Shown: positions 22,648 to 31,932, counted from the first letter of the stretch. The stretch: 42,747 bases of DNA from Occallatibacter sp. (GCA_031296215.1 JARLGE010000066.1:1-42747), one strand, 5' to 3'. Program-made: numbers and translations. Notes: generated by a model from the sequence alone, not told the origin.

Positions 22648-25164
22648 ATGCGCTGCTGTTTGAAGGTTTTGCTGCTTTGGAGTTTGGCATTGACCGGAGT
22701 GCACGCCGAGGGCCCGGCATTCGATCTGTTGGGACCGAAGGTGGACGTGCACGTGAAGCGCGGGACGGTCACCCTGCCCATCGGCGAGGTGGCGAACCTG
22801 GAGCCGGGCGACCGGCTATGGATCCACCCCGATCTGCCGGAGACGCAATCGGCGCGCTACGTTCTGATTGTCGGATTTCTGCGCGGGGCGACCAATCCAC
22901 CGCCGGCGGAGTGGTTTACGCGGGTGGAGACCTGGAACAAGGACGTGCGCAACGAGGGCGTGTTTATTACGGTTCCGGCGGAGGCGCAGCAGGCGCTGGT
23001 GTTTCTGGCGCCGGAGACGGGCGGGGACTTCAGCACGTTGCGGGGGGCGGTGCGGGGGCGTCCGGGCGCGTTTGTGCGGGCCACCCAGGACTTGCAGGCC
23101 GCGAGCCTGGACCGGATGCGTCTGGAGGCCTACCTGGCGGATGTGAAGGTAACCTCGCAAACCGACCCCAAGCTGCTTAAGGAGCGCACCGAGAAGTCGG
23201 CGCGGAGCCTGGGCATCAAGCTGGACAAGGAGTGCTTCGACAAGCCGAGCGACCAGCAGGCGCCGTGCCTGGTGGAGCACACCGAGGGGCTGGTGCTGGA
23301 CGACTCGAACGCGCAATCGATGGTGAACCAGTTGGCCGGCGGAGCGACCGGGGACCTGATGAACCAACTGAGCTACTCGCCGATGGCGGGCGGAGGCGCA
23401 TACAGTCCGTACGTGGGCGCGATCGTGGATACGGCGCGGATTCTGGCCTCGCTGCACACGGCGCATTTTCAGTACATTCCGGCGCTGGCGCTGCCGACCA
23501 AGGACACGCTGAACCTGCGGTTGAACGTGCCGCCGTCGTTTCGCGATCCCAAATCGGTGGTGGTGGTGGCGCTGCCGCCGATCGGGCCGGGGAAGCCGCC
23601 GCCGCTGCACCCGATGAACCCGGAGGAAAAGTACTGTGCGCAGAGGCCAGGGCTGGTTCTGCCGGCCGAGGGCGCGCCGGCGGTGTTTTCAACACAACTG
23701 GCCTACGGGCTGACCATGCATATCGAGACCCAGGCGGATGGGAAGGCTACTTCGGTTGACCTGCCGCTGAAGGCCGACTCGTCGGCAGGCGGGCTGGTGC
23801 CGGTCGACGCGGTTCCCGCGCTGGGGGCGGGCGAGGTGACGGCGGTGGTGCGGGGCAAGTGGGGCTTTGACGACTGGGAAGGGCCGCACTATCACCTGCA
23901 CGCCGCGCAGCCAGGCAAGTGGACGCTGGCGGCGGGCGAACAGTCGGCGCTGGTGGTGGGGCGCGAGGATACGCTGCATCTGGAAGACGACAGCTCGCAG
24001 TGCGTGGAGCGGGTGGAGGAAGAGGCGGATGGAGCCAATCCGCGCACGCTGAGCTGGAAGTCTTCGAAGCCGGACGGGCTGGAGGTGGCCGTGCCCATGA
24101 AGGATGCGGCGCCCGGGCCGGTGACCCTGGCGATTTACCAGTTCGGGCAGGAGAAGCCCGACCGGCTGGCGCTGCGCGCCTATGCCGAGGCCGCATCCCT
24201 GGACCGGCTGACGCTGAGCGCCGGCGACCCGGTGGCCCAACTGCGGGGCAGGCGGCTGGACGAAGTGGCCAAGGCCGAGCTCGAGGGGATCACGCTGACG
24301 CCCTCCACGCTGAGCCGGGTCGGGGACTTCGATCAACTGGCGATGAACGCCGATCTGGCCACTGGCAATCTGGCGGCGGGCAAGGCCTATGTGGCCAAGG
24401 TGCAGCTCGAGGACGGCCGGCAACTGAAAGTACCGGTGACGGTGGGCGCGCCGCGGCCGCAGGTGACGCTGCTCAACAAGGGAGTGCAGGAGGAGGCTTC
24501 CGCGGCTCCCTCGCCGGTGCGGCTGGGCAGCCTGGACGACCTGCCCGTGGACGGAAGGCTGGTGTTCTTCCTCAAGTCAAAGGTGCCGGTCAATTTTCCG
24601 CGCACGGAGCGAGTGGAGGTAGCGGCGGTGGATGGCAGCTTCAGCACGGTGCTGTCGCTGGCCGATGCAGGACTGATGCTGGAGGACGCGCGCACCGCGA
24701 TGGGCGCGGTTGAGCCGCTGGCGCGTTTCGGCGCCTCGGCCTTCGGGCCCATCCAGGCGCGGGCGCTGTCGGCCGATGGGGCCACCGGGGACTGGCTCAG
24801 GCTGGGAACGCTGGTGCGGCTGCCGGGATTCAAGGAACTGCGCTGCCCCCATGCCGCGGCCAAGCCGTGCGTGCTGACAGGCAGCAATCTGTTCCTGGCG
24901 ACCGACGTCGGCGCAACGCCGGACTTCAACAACGCAACCGATGTGCCGCCTGACTTTACCGGAACCCAGATCAGCGTGCCCCACCCCACCAACGGCACGC
25001 TCTATCTGCGCCTGCGCGACGAGCCGGAGACCGTGCAGACGCTGACCCTGCCGGTTACGCCGCTGCAGCAATCAAGCATGCAAGCGCCGTCGCCAACGCC
25101 GGCTGCGCCGCCGGATAAGACCGAGCACCCAACGGCTCCGAATCCGGACGCGCCTGTGAACTAG
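22648..25164 (+). CDS. Large secreted or cell-surface protein of unknown function
   Basis: 838 residues from the ATG at 22648, chosen because MRCCLKVLLLWSLALTGVHA is a signal peptide; the frame is open back to 22459 but that part reads as non-coding. After the signal comes a beta-rich domain (VDVHVKRGTVTLPIGEV, EPGDRLWIHPDL) that resembles a polysaccharide-export-type beta module only loosely. A middle part with repeated Ala/Leu-rich strands follows, and the C-terminal tail is Pro/Ala-rich. Paired cysteines (CFDKPSDQQAPC, CPHAAAKPC) suggest disulfides outside the cytoplasm. No enzyme motif is seen. It shares its terminal CTAG with the ferredoxin gene on the other strand. Confidence 0.75.
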   Translation: MRCCLKVLLLWSLALTGVHAEGPAFDLLGPKVDVHVKRGTVTLPIGEVANLEPGDRLWIHPDLPETQSARYVLIVGFLRGATNPPPAEWFTRVETWNKDVRNEGVFITVPAEAQQALVFLAPETGGDFSTLRGAVRGRPGAFVRATQDLQAASLDRMRLEAYLADVKVTSQTDPKLLKERTEKSARSLGIKLDKECFDKPSDQQAPCLVEHTEGLVLDDSNAQSMVNQLAGGATGDLMNQLSYSPMAGGGAYSPYVGAIVDTARILASLHTAHFQYIPALALPTKDTLNLRLNVPPSFRDPKSVVVVALPPIGPGKPPPLHPMNPEEKYCAQRPGLVLPAEGAPAVFSTQLAYGLTMHIETQADGKATSVDLPLKADSSAGGLVPVDAVPALGAGEVTAVVRGKWGFDDWEGPHYHLHAAQPGKWTLAAGEQSALVVGREDTLHLEDDSSQCVERVEEEADGANPRTLSWKSSKPDGLEVAVPMKDAAPGPVTLAIYQFGQEKPDRLALRAYAEAASLDRLTLSAGDPVAQLRGRRLDEVAKAELEGITLTPSTLSRVGDFDQLAMNADLATGNLAAGKAYVAKVQLEDGRQLKVPVTVGAPRPQVTLLNKGVQEEASAAPSPVRLGSLDDLPVDGRLVFFLKSKVPVNFPRTERVEVAAVDGSFSTVLSLADAGLMLEDARTAMGAVEPLARFGASAFGPIQARALSADGATGDWLRLGTLVRLPGFKELRCPHAAAKPCVLTGSNLFLATDVGATPDFNNATDVPPDFTGTQISVPHPTNGTLYLRLRDEPETVQTLTLPVTPLQQSSMQAPSPTPAAPPDKTEHPTAPNPDAPVN

Positions 25165-25412
25165 TTGAAGTAAGCGTGGTTCAATTCCGCAAAGTGAGCC
25201 TTGTCGGCGGGCAGATCGTCCTGGGCGAAGATTGCATGCTGGGCGCAGATCGTGGCGCAGTTGCCGCAGTCGATACACTCATCGGGGTTGATGAAGAGCT
25301 GGGAAACCGCGCCCGCGGCCGGGTCGTCCGGGGCAGGGGAGATAGCAGCGGTTGCGCACTCCGCCACGCAAACAAAGTCCTTGGTGCAGGCATCGGTCAC
25401 GACATAAGCCAT
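25161..25412 (-). CDS. Small ferredoxin, 4Fe-4S type
   Basis: 83 residues; GAGGAT lies a few bases upstream of the ATG at 25412. Cysteines are arranged as a first set CTKDFVCVAEC and a second set CIDCGNCATIC, which resembles FdxA-type seven-iron or 2[4Fe-4S] ferredoxins opening MAYVVTDAC. The Pro that usually follows the last cluster Cys is Ala in both sets. Such proteins carry low-potential electrons, and a hydrogenase of the type encoded at 7902-14367 needs one. The stop codon shares the palindrome CTAG with the convergent gene. A GTGA-N6-TCAC palindrome lies 83 bases upstream of the start. Confidence 0.85.
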   Translation of the reverse strand: MAYVVTDACTKDFVCVAECATAAISPAPDDPAAGAVSQLFINPDECIDCGNCATICAQHAIFAQDDLPADKAHFAELNHAYFN

Positions 25413-25494
25413 AGATTATCCTCAATTCTTGCTCCGGGACCGCCTTGCCAGGCGTCCCTGATTCAAAGGCTAGCCAGGGCTGGGCCAGGGCTCG

Positions 25495-25508
25495 GTGACC
25501 CGAGTCAC
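25495..25508. promoter_or_regulatory. CRP/FNR-like palindrome GTGA-N6-TCAC upstream of the ferredoxin
   Basis: GTGA (25495-25498), six bases CCCGAG and TCAC (25505-25508) have the same half-sites and spacing as the site at 7639-7652. It lies 83 bases upstream of the ferredoxin gene (minus strand) and 118 bases before the metallophosphoesterase (plus strand), so either could be the target. The match is to the core only. Confidence 0.4.
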
Positions 25509-25625
25509 GTCCGGCAAGATGGGCTCCCACGTTGCGGGAAGAACCAAGCGCGCTTTGAAGTCGGGCGCAGCAGGTTTTGCCGGAAATTGACCCGCCCATG
25601 CGGCCTTTCAGGCTATGCTGGTTGC

Positions 25626-26750
25626 ATGTCCAGGCTGCTTGCTTCCCTTGCCCTCCTCGCCCTCACCGCCATTGCCCCCTGCCGCGCCGCCGGGCAGGCC
25701 TCCACCGGGCAGGCCGCCACCGGGCAGGCCGCCACCGGGCAATCCGCCACCGCTCCATGGACCTTCGCGGTCAGCGGCGACAGCCGCAACTGCGGGGACT
25801 TTGTAATGCCCGCCATCGCCGCCAAGGTGAAGGCGGAAAACGACGCCTTCTACTGGCACCTGGGCGACTTCCGCTGGATCTCGGAGGAGGACCAGGACAT
25901 GAAGGCGATGGAGCCGGCAGGGAGCAGCCGGTCTACCGAGCAGTATCAGCACGGGGCCTGGGACGACTTTCTGGAGCACCAGATGGCCTCGTTCGGATCG
26001 ACGCCGGTGTTCCTTGGGCGCGGCAATCACGAGAACAACAAGCCCATGACGCGGGAGGGCTACATGGCCAAGTTCGCGAGCTTCCTGACCCGGCCGGAGA
26101 TCGAGGCGCAGCGCAAGGCGGACGGGGAAAGCGGCGCGGCGGTCGAGCCATGGTTTCACTTTACCCGCGACGGCGTCGATTTCATCACCCTGGACAACGC
26201 CAGCAAAGAGGAGTTTTCCGACGCCCAGTTGCGCTGGCTGCGCTCGGTGCTGGACCGCGACCTGGCTGCCAACTCCGGCATCCGCGCCATTGTCACGGGG
26301 ATGCACGAGGCGCTGCCCCACTCGACCAGCTCGGATCACGGCATGGACGACTGGGACCTGGGCATCCGGACAGGCGAGCTGGTCTACACCTGGCTGTTCG
26401 ACGCCCAGGCGGCCGGCAAGCATGTGTACATCCTGGCCAGCCACTCGCACTTCTACTCGCCCAATATTTTCAACACGCCATATTGGAAGCAGCACTCGAG
26501 CAAAGTGGTTCCGGGCACGATCATCGGCAGCGCCGGTGCGCACCGCTACCAACTGCCCAAGAACGCCGACAAGGCCTCAAAAACAAATACCTACGGCTAC
26601 CTGCAAGCGACGGTGCACACCGACGGGTCAATCGAGTTTGGGCTGCACGAGCTGAGCGAGGCTGACCTGGTGGCCAACAAGTGGCCGAATGCGCCGCTGG
26701 ATGCGATCCACGAGTGCTTCATCCACAACTCCGACGAAAAGGAAAAGTGA
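25626..26750 (+). CDS. Secreted calcineurin-like metallophosphoesterase
   Basis: 374 residues from the ATG at 25626; the frame is open further upstream, but only this start gives a signal peptide (MSRLLASLALLALTAIAPCRA, cleavage near residue 22). A Thr/Gly/Gln/Ala tandem repeat follows, encoded by the 15-base units at 25692-25751. The dinuclear metal site is visible as SGDSRN, HLGDFRW, GRGNHEN, a His in VTGMHEALPH and SHSHFY. The GNHE variant is used in place of GNHD. It would hydrolyse a phosphate ester in the periplasm or outside the cell; the substrate cannot be told. Confidence 0.9.
   Translation: MSRLLASLALLALTAIAPCRAAGQASTGQAATGQAATGQSATAPWTFAVSGDSRNCGDFVMPAIAAKVKAENDAFYWHLGDFRWISEEDQDMKAMEPAGSSRSTEQYQHGAWDDFLEHQMASFGSTPVFLGRGNHENNKPMTREGYMAKFASFLTRPEIEAQRKADGESGAAVEPWFHFTRDGVDFITLDNASKEEFSDAQLRWLRSVLDRDLAANSGIRAIVTGMHEALPHSTSSDHGMDDWDLGIRTGELVYTWLFDAQAAGKHVYILASHSHFYSPNIFNTPYWKQHSSKVVPGTIIGSAGAHRYQLPKNADKASKTNTYGYLQATVHTDGSIEFGLHELSEADLVANKWPNAPLDAIHECFIHNSDEKEK
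25692..25751 (+). repeat. In-frame tandem repeat, four 15-base units
   Basis: Units of GGGCAGGCCKCCACC are at 25692, 25707 and 25722, with a diverged fourth unit GGGCAATCCGCCACC at 25737. They encode the five-residue repeats GQAST, GQAAT, GQAAT and GQSAT just after the signal peptide. Because the unit is 15 bases, copy changes keep the frame. Confidence 0.85.
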
Positions 26751-26768
26751 GCGGAAGCGAAGTTCTTT

Positions 26769-26788
26769 CCGGCGCTCTCCGGCGCCGG
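26769..26788. terminator. Bidirectional terminator candidate between convergent genes
   Basis: CCGGCGC (26769-26775), loop TCTCCG and GCGCCGG (26782-26788) form a perfect seven-pair GC stem, lying between the metallophosphoesterase stop (26750) and the stop of the gene on the other strand (26796). The plus-strand side continues CTCCTCCTTATT; on the minus strand the tail is AAAGAACTTCG. The T-run is weak. Confidence 0.5.
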
Positions 26789-26795
26789 CTCCTCC

Positions 26796-29700
26796 TTATT
26801 GGGCGAGGTTCAGCGTCATATTGGCCGACTCGACAAGGTTGCTGGCGGCGCCAGTGCCGGTGACCTGGATGGTGCAGGAAGCGGCCTTCTTCGGGTTCAA
26901 CTGGAGGACGGTGCAGCCGGTGGCCAGCAGGGCCGCGCAGAGGAGCAGGAGCAGCAGCGCGCCGTGGCGGAGTTTGCCGCGGCCTTTGGCACGCCGGGCG
27001 ACGAGGCAGGCGGAGAGGAATCCGATCGGCAGGAACAGGCCAGCCAGCGAGAGGCCGCGGCCCGTGGCGCCGGGTCTGTTCGCGGGGCGGGTGGACGCAA
27101 TGGCGGCGGCGGTGTCGATGGTCAACTGCGCGGCTGCCGAACCGTTGGCCGCGAGGGTCACGGTGGACTTCGAGAACTGGCAGGTGACTCCGGTGGGCAG
27201 GTTGGCGCAGGCGAGGGCGATGTTGTCGGTGAAGCCGCCGGTCGAGACCAGGGTCACGGTGGCGGTTGCGTTCTGACTCGGTTGCAGATAGACGGTGGAG
27301 GGAGCGACTGCCAGGTTGAAGGCGCTGGCAGCCTCGGTTATCGAGATGGGCCGCGATGTGGAGGGAGAGTGCCAGGCATCCCCGCCATAGGCGGCCACCA
27401 CGGTGTAGACGCCGGCAGACAGCGTGGGCGCGAAAGCCGCCACGCCGGTCGAATCGAGCGGAGCCGAGCCCAGCATCGCGACGCCGGCGGTGAAGGTGAC
27501 AGTTCCTGTAGGCGAGGGTCCGGCGTCGCCTGAGACCGTAGCGGACAGGCTGGCGGTTCCGCTCACGGACGCCGCCGCCAGGGCCGTGGTGGTGGGAAGG
27601 GTGTCCACGACCTGGTTGATGGGGAGCGATGTGCTTGCCGCATTGTCCTGGTCCCCGGCGTACCCGGCGGTGACGGAGTGCGTGCCCGGCATGAACGAGG
27701 AGTTTGAAAGCGTGGCGACGCCTTTGGCGTTCAGGTTCGAGAAACCGATGGATGCGCCGTCGGCAAAGAACGTGACGCTGCCGGTGGGAATTGCGCCGTT
27801 GCCGGTGACTGTGGCTGTGAAGGCGACCGCGGAGGCGGCGGCGGAGGGATCGGGTGAGGACGTGAGAACCGTGTTTGTGGCCGCAGGCTGCACCGTGATC
27901 GCGAGGGGCGCGGAGACGCTGCCGTTGTCGCCGGCGTCTCCGCCATAGGTGGCGACAATGGAATGCAATCCAGGCGCGAGCGCGGGGTTGAGGATGGCGG
28001 TTCCGGCTGCGCCCAGGGGGGCGCTGCCCAGCGTCACGGTTGCGCTCTGGAATGCGTCGGCGAACACGACCGTTCCCGCAGGCGTGGCGGAGCCGCCGGT
28101 GTCTTCGACAATTGCGGTCAGGGTTTCGGTGGCCCCGGCCGGCGACGGATTCGGAGCCGCACTCAGAGCTATGGACGTTTGCGCCTTGTTGACCTGCTGG
28201 GTGATGGCCACCGAGGTGGACGGAGCGTTGTTGGCATCGCCCTGGTAGGCTGCCGTGATGGAATGCGACCCCCTGGCGAGCGCGGTAGTGATGAAGGAGC
28301 CGATGCCGGTGGAACCAACCAGCGTGGCGAGCCCAATCCGGTTGCCCGCATCCAGGATGTTGACGACGCCGGTGGGAACCTGGGTTCCGCTGGATTTGGC
28401 CGTGACTGTGAAAGTGACCGGGCCGCCGAGGTTGGAGGGGTTGGGCGCCGAGTTGAGGGAAACCTGCGACGAAAACAGCACCTCCTGCGTCAGCAGGATC
28501 GAGACGCTGGCGGAGACTTCGAGCGCGGCATCGCCGGTGTAGGCGGCGGAGATGGCGTGGGAGCCGTTGGCCAGGTTTGCGGTGGCGCAGGCCGCGACGC
28601 CGTCGGCGCCCAGCGGGACGGTGGCGAGGATTGCTTCGCCGTCGGTAAACGTGACGTTGCCTTGGGGCGCAACGGCTCCGCCGCCGGCGGCCTTCACCGT
28701 GGCGGTAAAGGTGACGCTCTGACCGACGGCGGACGGGTTGACGCTGGAAACCATCGCGGTGCTGGTGGCTTCAAGCACCGATTGGGTGAGGACGGCGGAG
28801 ACGCCGGAGGCGTGGGTGCTGTCGCCGGCATAGGACGCGGCGATGGCATGAACTCCGGCGGCCAGCGCGGCGGTCTGCCAGGTGGCAGCCCCGGAACCGT
28901 TGACGGCCACTGGAGCGCCCAAGGCGGTTGCGCCGTCGAGGAAGGTGACCTTCCCGGTGGGGATGCCCGCCGCCGCGCCGCCGGCCACGGTTGCGATGAA
29001 GGTGACGGGCTGGCCGAATCCGGAGGGGTTGACGCTGGAGTCGAGCGTGGTGGTGGTGGGGAAGACCTGGCTTGCGTCGCCGGCAAGGCCAATGGTGAGA
29101 GGCGCATTTGCGGCGTCTTCGGCAACCATCACGCCGCCAAAGAGCGGATTGCCCGCCGCAGCGGGCGCGAAGATGGCGCCGATCGCGCAGCCGGCGTTCA
29201 CGGCAAGAGCCGGCGCGCCGGGGTTGCAGGTGGTGACGGCCTGGTCCAGCGCGGCGTTGACGCCCGCCGCGATGGAGGTCAGTTGCAGGCCGGCATTGCC
29301 GTCGTTTTCGACAGACTGATCCCGCGCCGCGGATTGCGCGCCCTCCCCGATCGGGACGCCCAGGTAATCCAGAACGGCGAAGTTGGCCTGAATCTGGCGG
29401 ACGCGGTTGTTGAGCGAGTCGGCAAAGTAGAGATCGGCGGCGCTGTCGAGAACGAGGCCGGTGGGCCCGGCAATTCTGACCGAATAAGGCCCGCCATTGT
29501 CGTTCACGTAGACACCGGTGTTGTTGCGAGCAATGGTGGAGATGAAGCCGGTGGCCGAGCTGACCTTGCGGATGCCGGCGTTGCCCGTGTCGGCGATGTA
29601 GAGGTTGCCGGCCGCGTCGGCGGCCACCCCCGATGGAGAGGAGAGCATGGCCATGTTGGCCGAAGCGCCGTCGCCGGTATAGCCCGCTGCGCCGGTTCCG

Positions 29701-30920
29701 GCAAAGGTGATGATGGTGCTGGCGGCGGCGATAACGCCGTTGACGGCGGCAACCTGTCGCACCGCGTTGTTGCCGGAGTCCGCGATGTAGAGGTTGCCGG
29801 CGGCGTCGAAGGCCAGCGCCAGGGGAAGGTTGAGCTCGGCCGCGGTGGCCAGGCCGGTGTCGCCCTGGAAGCCTGCGGTTCCGTTGCCGGCGATGGTGGC
29901 GACGATGCCGGTCGAGGCATCGACCCGCCGGATGCGCTGGTTGGCGGTGTCGGCGATATAGAGGTTTCCGGCGCTGTCGAGGGAGACTCCCTGGGGCTGG
30001 TGGAGCGTGGCGGCGGTTGCAGGACCGAGGTCTCCTGTGCTGCCCTCTGCGCCGGTGCCGGCAACCGTGGAAATCACGCCGTTGGCTGAGTTGATTTCGC
30101 GGATGACTTGGTTGCCGGTGTCGGCAATGTAGAGGTTGCCCGCGCCATCCACGGCCAGGCCGGTGGGCGCGTTCACGCTGACGGCGGCGTTGGTTGAGAT
30201 CAGCCCGTCGCCTGCATAAGCCGGGGTTCCATTGCCGGCGAGGGTGGAGATGAGACCGGTAGCGGCTGTGACTTTGCGGATCCGGTTATGGTCCCGGTCG
30301 GCTATGTAGAGATTGCCCGCGCCATCCAGGGCCACGCCGGTGGGGTTATCGAGAGAGGCCGCGCCGGCGGCGCTTCCGTCGAGGATGGGGCCGGTAGCTG
30401 TGCCGTCGCCGGCCACAGGGCGAATGTTGCCAGGAATGAGGACGCCCAGTCCGCCCACGCCCGCGGCGGAGAGGACGGTTGAGCCCAGGACGTTGTTCCG
30501 GCTATCGAGGAGGACCACAGCGCCCACGCGCAGGCCCGGGTAGATTGGGGTAAAAGTCACTGATTCCGTACAGGTTGAGCCGGCACTGAGTGTTGCGCCC
30601 GCGCAGTTCGCAAGGCCGATGCCGGGGGCAAAGTCGAGGCCGCCGGCGCCGAGTGTGAGGACTTCCACGGCGGCCACCGTGCCCGCGGTCCGCGCCTCGA
30701 CGGGGACATTGTGGGCACCGGATTCGAGGCCGACGGGCTGCGAGCAAAAGCTGCCGCCCAGGGCGACACAGGGAGGCGGCGGGAGCTGCGCCAGGGCCAG
30801 CACTGAGGCGGCAAGGAGCGCCGCCAGGGGCAGCACGCGCCTTCTCCATCCGGCCGTTGGGCCGGAAACCTGGCTCATCTCTGGCTCCATGCCGTCTCCG
30901 GTACCGAGATCTGTGTTCAT
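26796..30920 (-). CDS. Giant secreted NHL-repeat / Ig-like-repeat protein
   Basis: 1374 residues. Order: basic N-terminus and signal-like helix (RRRVLPLAALLAASVLAL, about 26-43), a Cys-containing N-terminal region, then about six NHL units (about 190-520) with the pattern GxxxDxxGNLYIADxxNxxIR, forming a beta propeller. After that come about six bacterial Ig-like domains (about 640-1240), each with VNPSxxGQxVTFTATV, TGxVTFxDG and AGxHxIxAxYxGD. A C-terminal segment with hydrophobic stretches near 1290-1336 may anchor it. Such proteins are frequent in Acidobacteria and are taken to mediate adhesion or polymer binding. The start may instead be the ATG at 30890, which has GGAGAC upstream. The gene points away from the Crp/Fnr regulator. 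Confidence 0.88.
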   Translation of the reverse strand: MNTDLGTGDGMEPEMSQVSGPTAGWRRRVLPLAALLAASVLALAQLPPPPCVALGGSFCSQPVGLESGAHNVPVEARTAGTVAAVEVLTLGAGGLDFAPGIGLANCAGATLSAGSTCTESVTFTPIYPGLRVGAVVLLDSRNNVLGSTVLSAAGVGGLGVLIPGNIRPVAGDGTATGPILDGSAAGAASLDNPTGVALDGAGNLYIADRDHNRIRKVTAATGLISTLAGNGTPAYAGDGLISTNAAVSVNAPTGLAVDGAGNLYIADTGNQVIREINSANGVISTVAGTGAEGSTGDLGPATAATLHQPQGVSLDSAGNLYIADTANQRIRRVDASTGIVATIAGNGTAGFQGDTGLATAAELNLPLALAFDAAGNLYIADSGNNAVRQVAAVNGVIAAASTIITFAGTGAAGYTGDGASANMAMLSSPSGVAADAAGNLYIADTGNAGIRKVSSATGFISTIARNNTGVYVNDNGGPYSVRIAGPTGLVLDSAADLYFADSLNNRVRQIQANFAVLDYLGVPIGEGAQSAARDQSVENDGNAGLQLTSIAAGVNAALDQAVTTCNPGAPALAVNAGCAIGAIFAPAAAGNPLFGGVMVAEDAANAPLTIGLAGDASQVFPTTTTLDSSVNPSGFGQPVTFIATVAGGAAAGIPTGKVTFLDGATALGAPVAVNGSGAATWQTAALAAGVHAIAASYAGDSTHASGVSAVLTQSVLEATSTAMVSSVNPSAVGQSVTFTATVKAAGGGAVAPQGNVTFTDGEAILATVPLGADGVAACATANLANGSHAISAAYTGDAALEVSASVSILLTQEVLFSSQVSLNSAPNPSNLGGPVTFTVTAKSSGTQVPTGVVNILDAGNRIGLATLVGSTGIGSFITTALARGSHSITAAYQGDANNAPSTSVAITQQVNKAQTSIALSAAPNPSPAGATETLTAIVEDTGGSATPAGTVVFADAFQSATVTLGSAPLGAAGTAILNPALAPGLHSIVATYGGDAGDNGSVSAPLAITVQPAATNTVLTSSPDPSAAASAVAFTATVTGNGAIPTGSVTFFADGASIGFSNLNAKGVATLSNSSFMPGTHSVTAGYAGDQDNAASTSLPINQVVDTLPTTTALAAASVSGTASLSATVSGDAGPSPTGTVTFTAGVAMLGSAPLDSTGVAAFAPTLSAGVYTVVAAYGGDAWHSPSTSRPISITEAASAFNLAVAPSTVYLQPSQNATATVTLVSTGGFTDNIALACANLPTGVTCQFSKSTVTLAANGSAAAQLTIDTAAAIASTRPANRPGATGRGLSLAGLFLPIGFLSACLVARRAKGRGKLRHGALLLLLLCAALLATGCTVLQLNPKKAASCTIQVTGTGAASNLVESANMTLNLAQ

Positions 30921-31032
30921 TCAGAACATCGGCACGGCTGGACTGAGTATTAAAGTCATGTGCGGGGAAAGGGCGCGGGCGCGGATGGGAGCGAGGCAAG
31001 CACGAGCGATGACGCCGCAGATTGGGACTCAA

Positions 31033-31050
31033 CTGAGCTAAACGGCTCAG
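31033..31050. promoter_or_regulatory. Small palindrome in the region shared by the NHL/Ig gene and the Crp/Fnr gene
   Basis: CTGAGC (31033-31038), TAAACG and GCTCAG (31045-31050) form an inverted repeat in the 268-base divergent intergenic region. It could be an operator for either gene; no consensus is matched, and no clear promoter hexamers were found. Confidence 0.25.
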
Positions 31051-31188
31051 ATTATTGAGGAAATGGGTGCCATGCTGAGGTAGTGTGCGATGATGGGTCA
31101 CCCTGGCAAAGGGAGCCAACCCTCCAGCGAACACCACCGCCGTGCACAATTGGCGGTGCCGGAACCGTTTTGAGGAAGAGGCTGCCCG

Positions 31189-31932
31189 ATGGACGGCGAA
31201 ACCAGAAAATCCTTTAATACTGCGAGTTACCTTTCCAGCGAAGGGGAGGGCCGCAAGGTTGTGCGCCTCCGGGCCAAGCAGCTTTTCTTCTCCCAGGGGG
31301 GTCCGGCCGACTCGGTCTTCTTTCTGCAATCGGGGCGGGCGAAGCTGACGGTTGTTTCGAAGAAGGGCAAGGAAGCCACGGTGACGCTTCTTGCGGCCGG
31401 CGATTTTCTCGGCGAGGAGTCCCTCACAGCGGCCGGCGGGACTCGATCGGCCAGCGCGAGCGCCCTGGTGGTTTGCGTCACGCTCAGGATCGCGCGGGAG
31501 CAGATGCTTAAGGTGCTGCACGAGCATCATGAATTCTCAAAATTCTTTCTGAACTTCATGCTGCTGCGGGGCATGCGGACGCAGGCGGACCTGATTGACC
31601 AACTTTTCAATTCCAGCGAGCGGCGGCTGGCCCGGACCCTGCTTTTGATGGCGGATTTTGGGCAGCCGGGCGAGCCGGTGGCGCTGATTCCCCCTGTCAC
31701 GCAGGAAACCTTGGCGGAGATGATCGGGACCACCCGGTCGCGGGTCAGCTTCTTCATGAACCGCTTCAGGAAACTTGGCTACATCGAGTACGACGGACGG
31801 ATTCGCGTGAACAAATCGCTGCTGAATGTGGTTCTCCAGGATCACTTGCCGGGGCAGAATGCCTCCCGGCCCGTGCTGCTGGACCCGCCGCCCAGCAAAG
31901 CGCGAGCCAAAAAGAGAGCCAAGCTGGCGTAA
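31189..31932 (+). CDS. Crp/Fnr-family transcriptional regulator
   Basis: 247 residues; GAGGAAGAGG lies eight bases before the ATG. The cyclic-nucleotide-binding-like barrel spans about 20-135 (ADSVFFLQSGRAKLTV, LLAAGDFLGEESL). The C-terminal winged helix has PPVTQETLAEMIGTTRSRVS as its recognition part and NRFRKLGYIEYDG as the wing. There is no N-terminal Cys set for an FNR iron-sulfur cluster and no Cys/His heme pair as in CooA, so it senses neither by those known means. The residues binding cAMP are not all conserved, so the signal is unknown. It could bind the GTGA-N6-TCAC sites in this window. The tail (SKARAKKRAKLA) is basic. Confidence 0.9.
   Translation: MDGETRKSFNTASYLSSEGEGRKVVRLRAKQLFFSQGGPADSVFFLQSGRAKLTVVSKKGKEATVTLLAAGDFLGEESLTAAGGTRSASASALVVCVTLRIAREQMLKVLHEHHEFSKFFLNFMLLRGMRTQADLIDQLFNSSERRLARTLLLMADFGQPGEPVALIPPVTQETLAEMIGTTRSRVSFFMNRFRKLGYIEYDGRIRVNKSLLNVVLQDHLPGQNASRPVLLDPPPSKARAKKRAKLA

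Noticed and set aside
25176-25625. Longer start for the metallophosphoesterase
   Set aside because: The extension overlaps the ferredoxin gene and its promoter region, and would bury the signal peptide.
27963-30089. 708-codon plus-strand frame over the NHL/Ig gene
   Set aside because: Gly/Arg/Asp-rich shadow of the repeat-containing gene on the minus strand; no motif or start signal.
28400-30300. Regular DNA repeats that might suggest a CRISPR array
   Set aside because: The repeats are coding NHL and Ig units with diverged sequence and long period, not short identical repeats with unique spacers.
31189-31932. CooA, the CO-sensing regulator, because of the coo-like hydrogenase
   Set aside because: The Cys/His heme-ligand region of CooA is absent; the barrel has AGDFLGEESL there.
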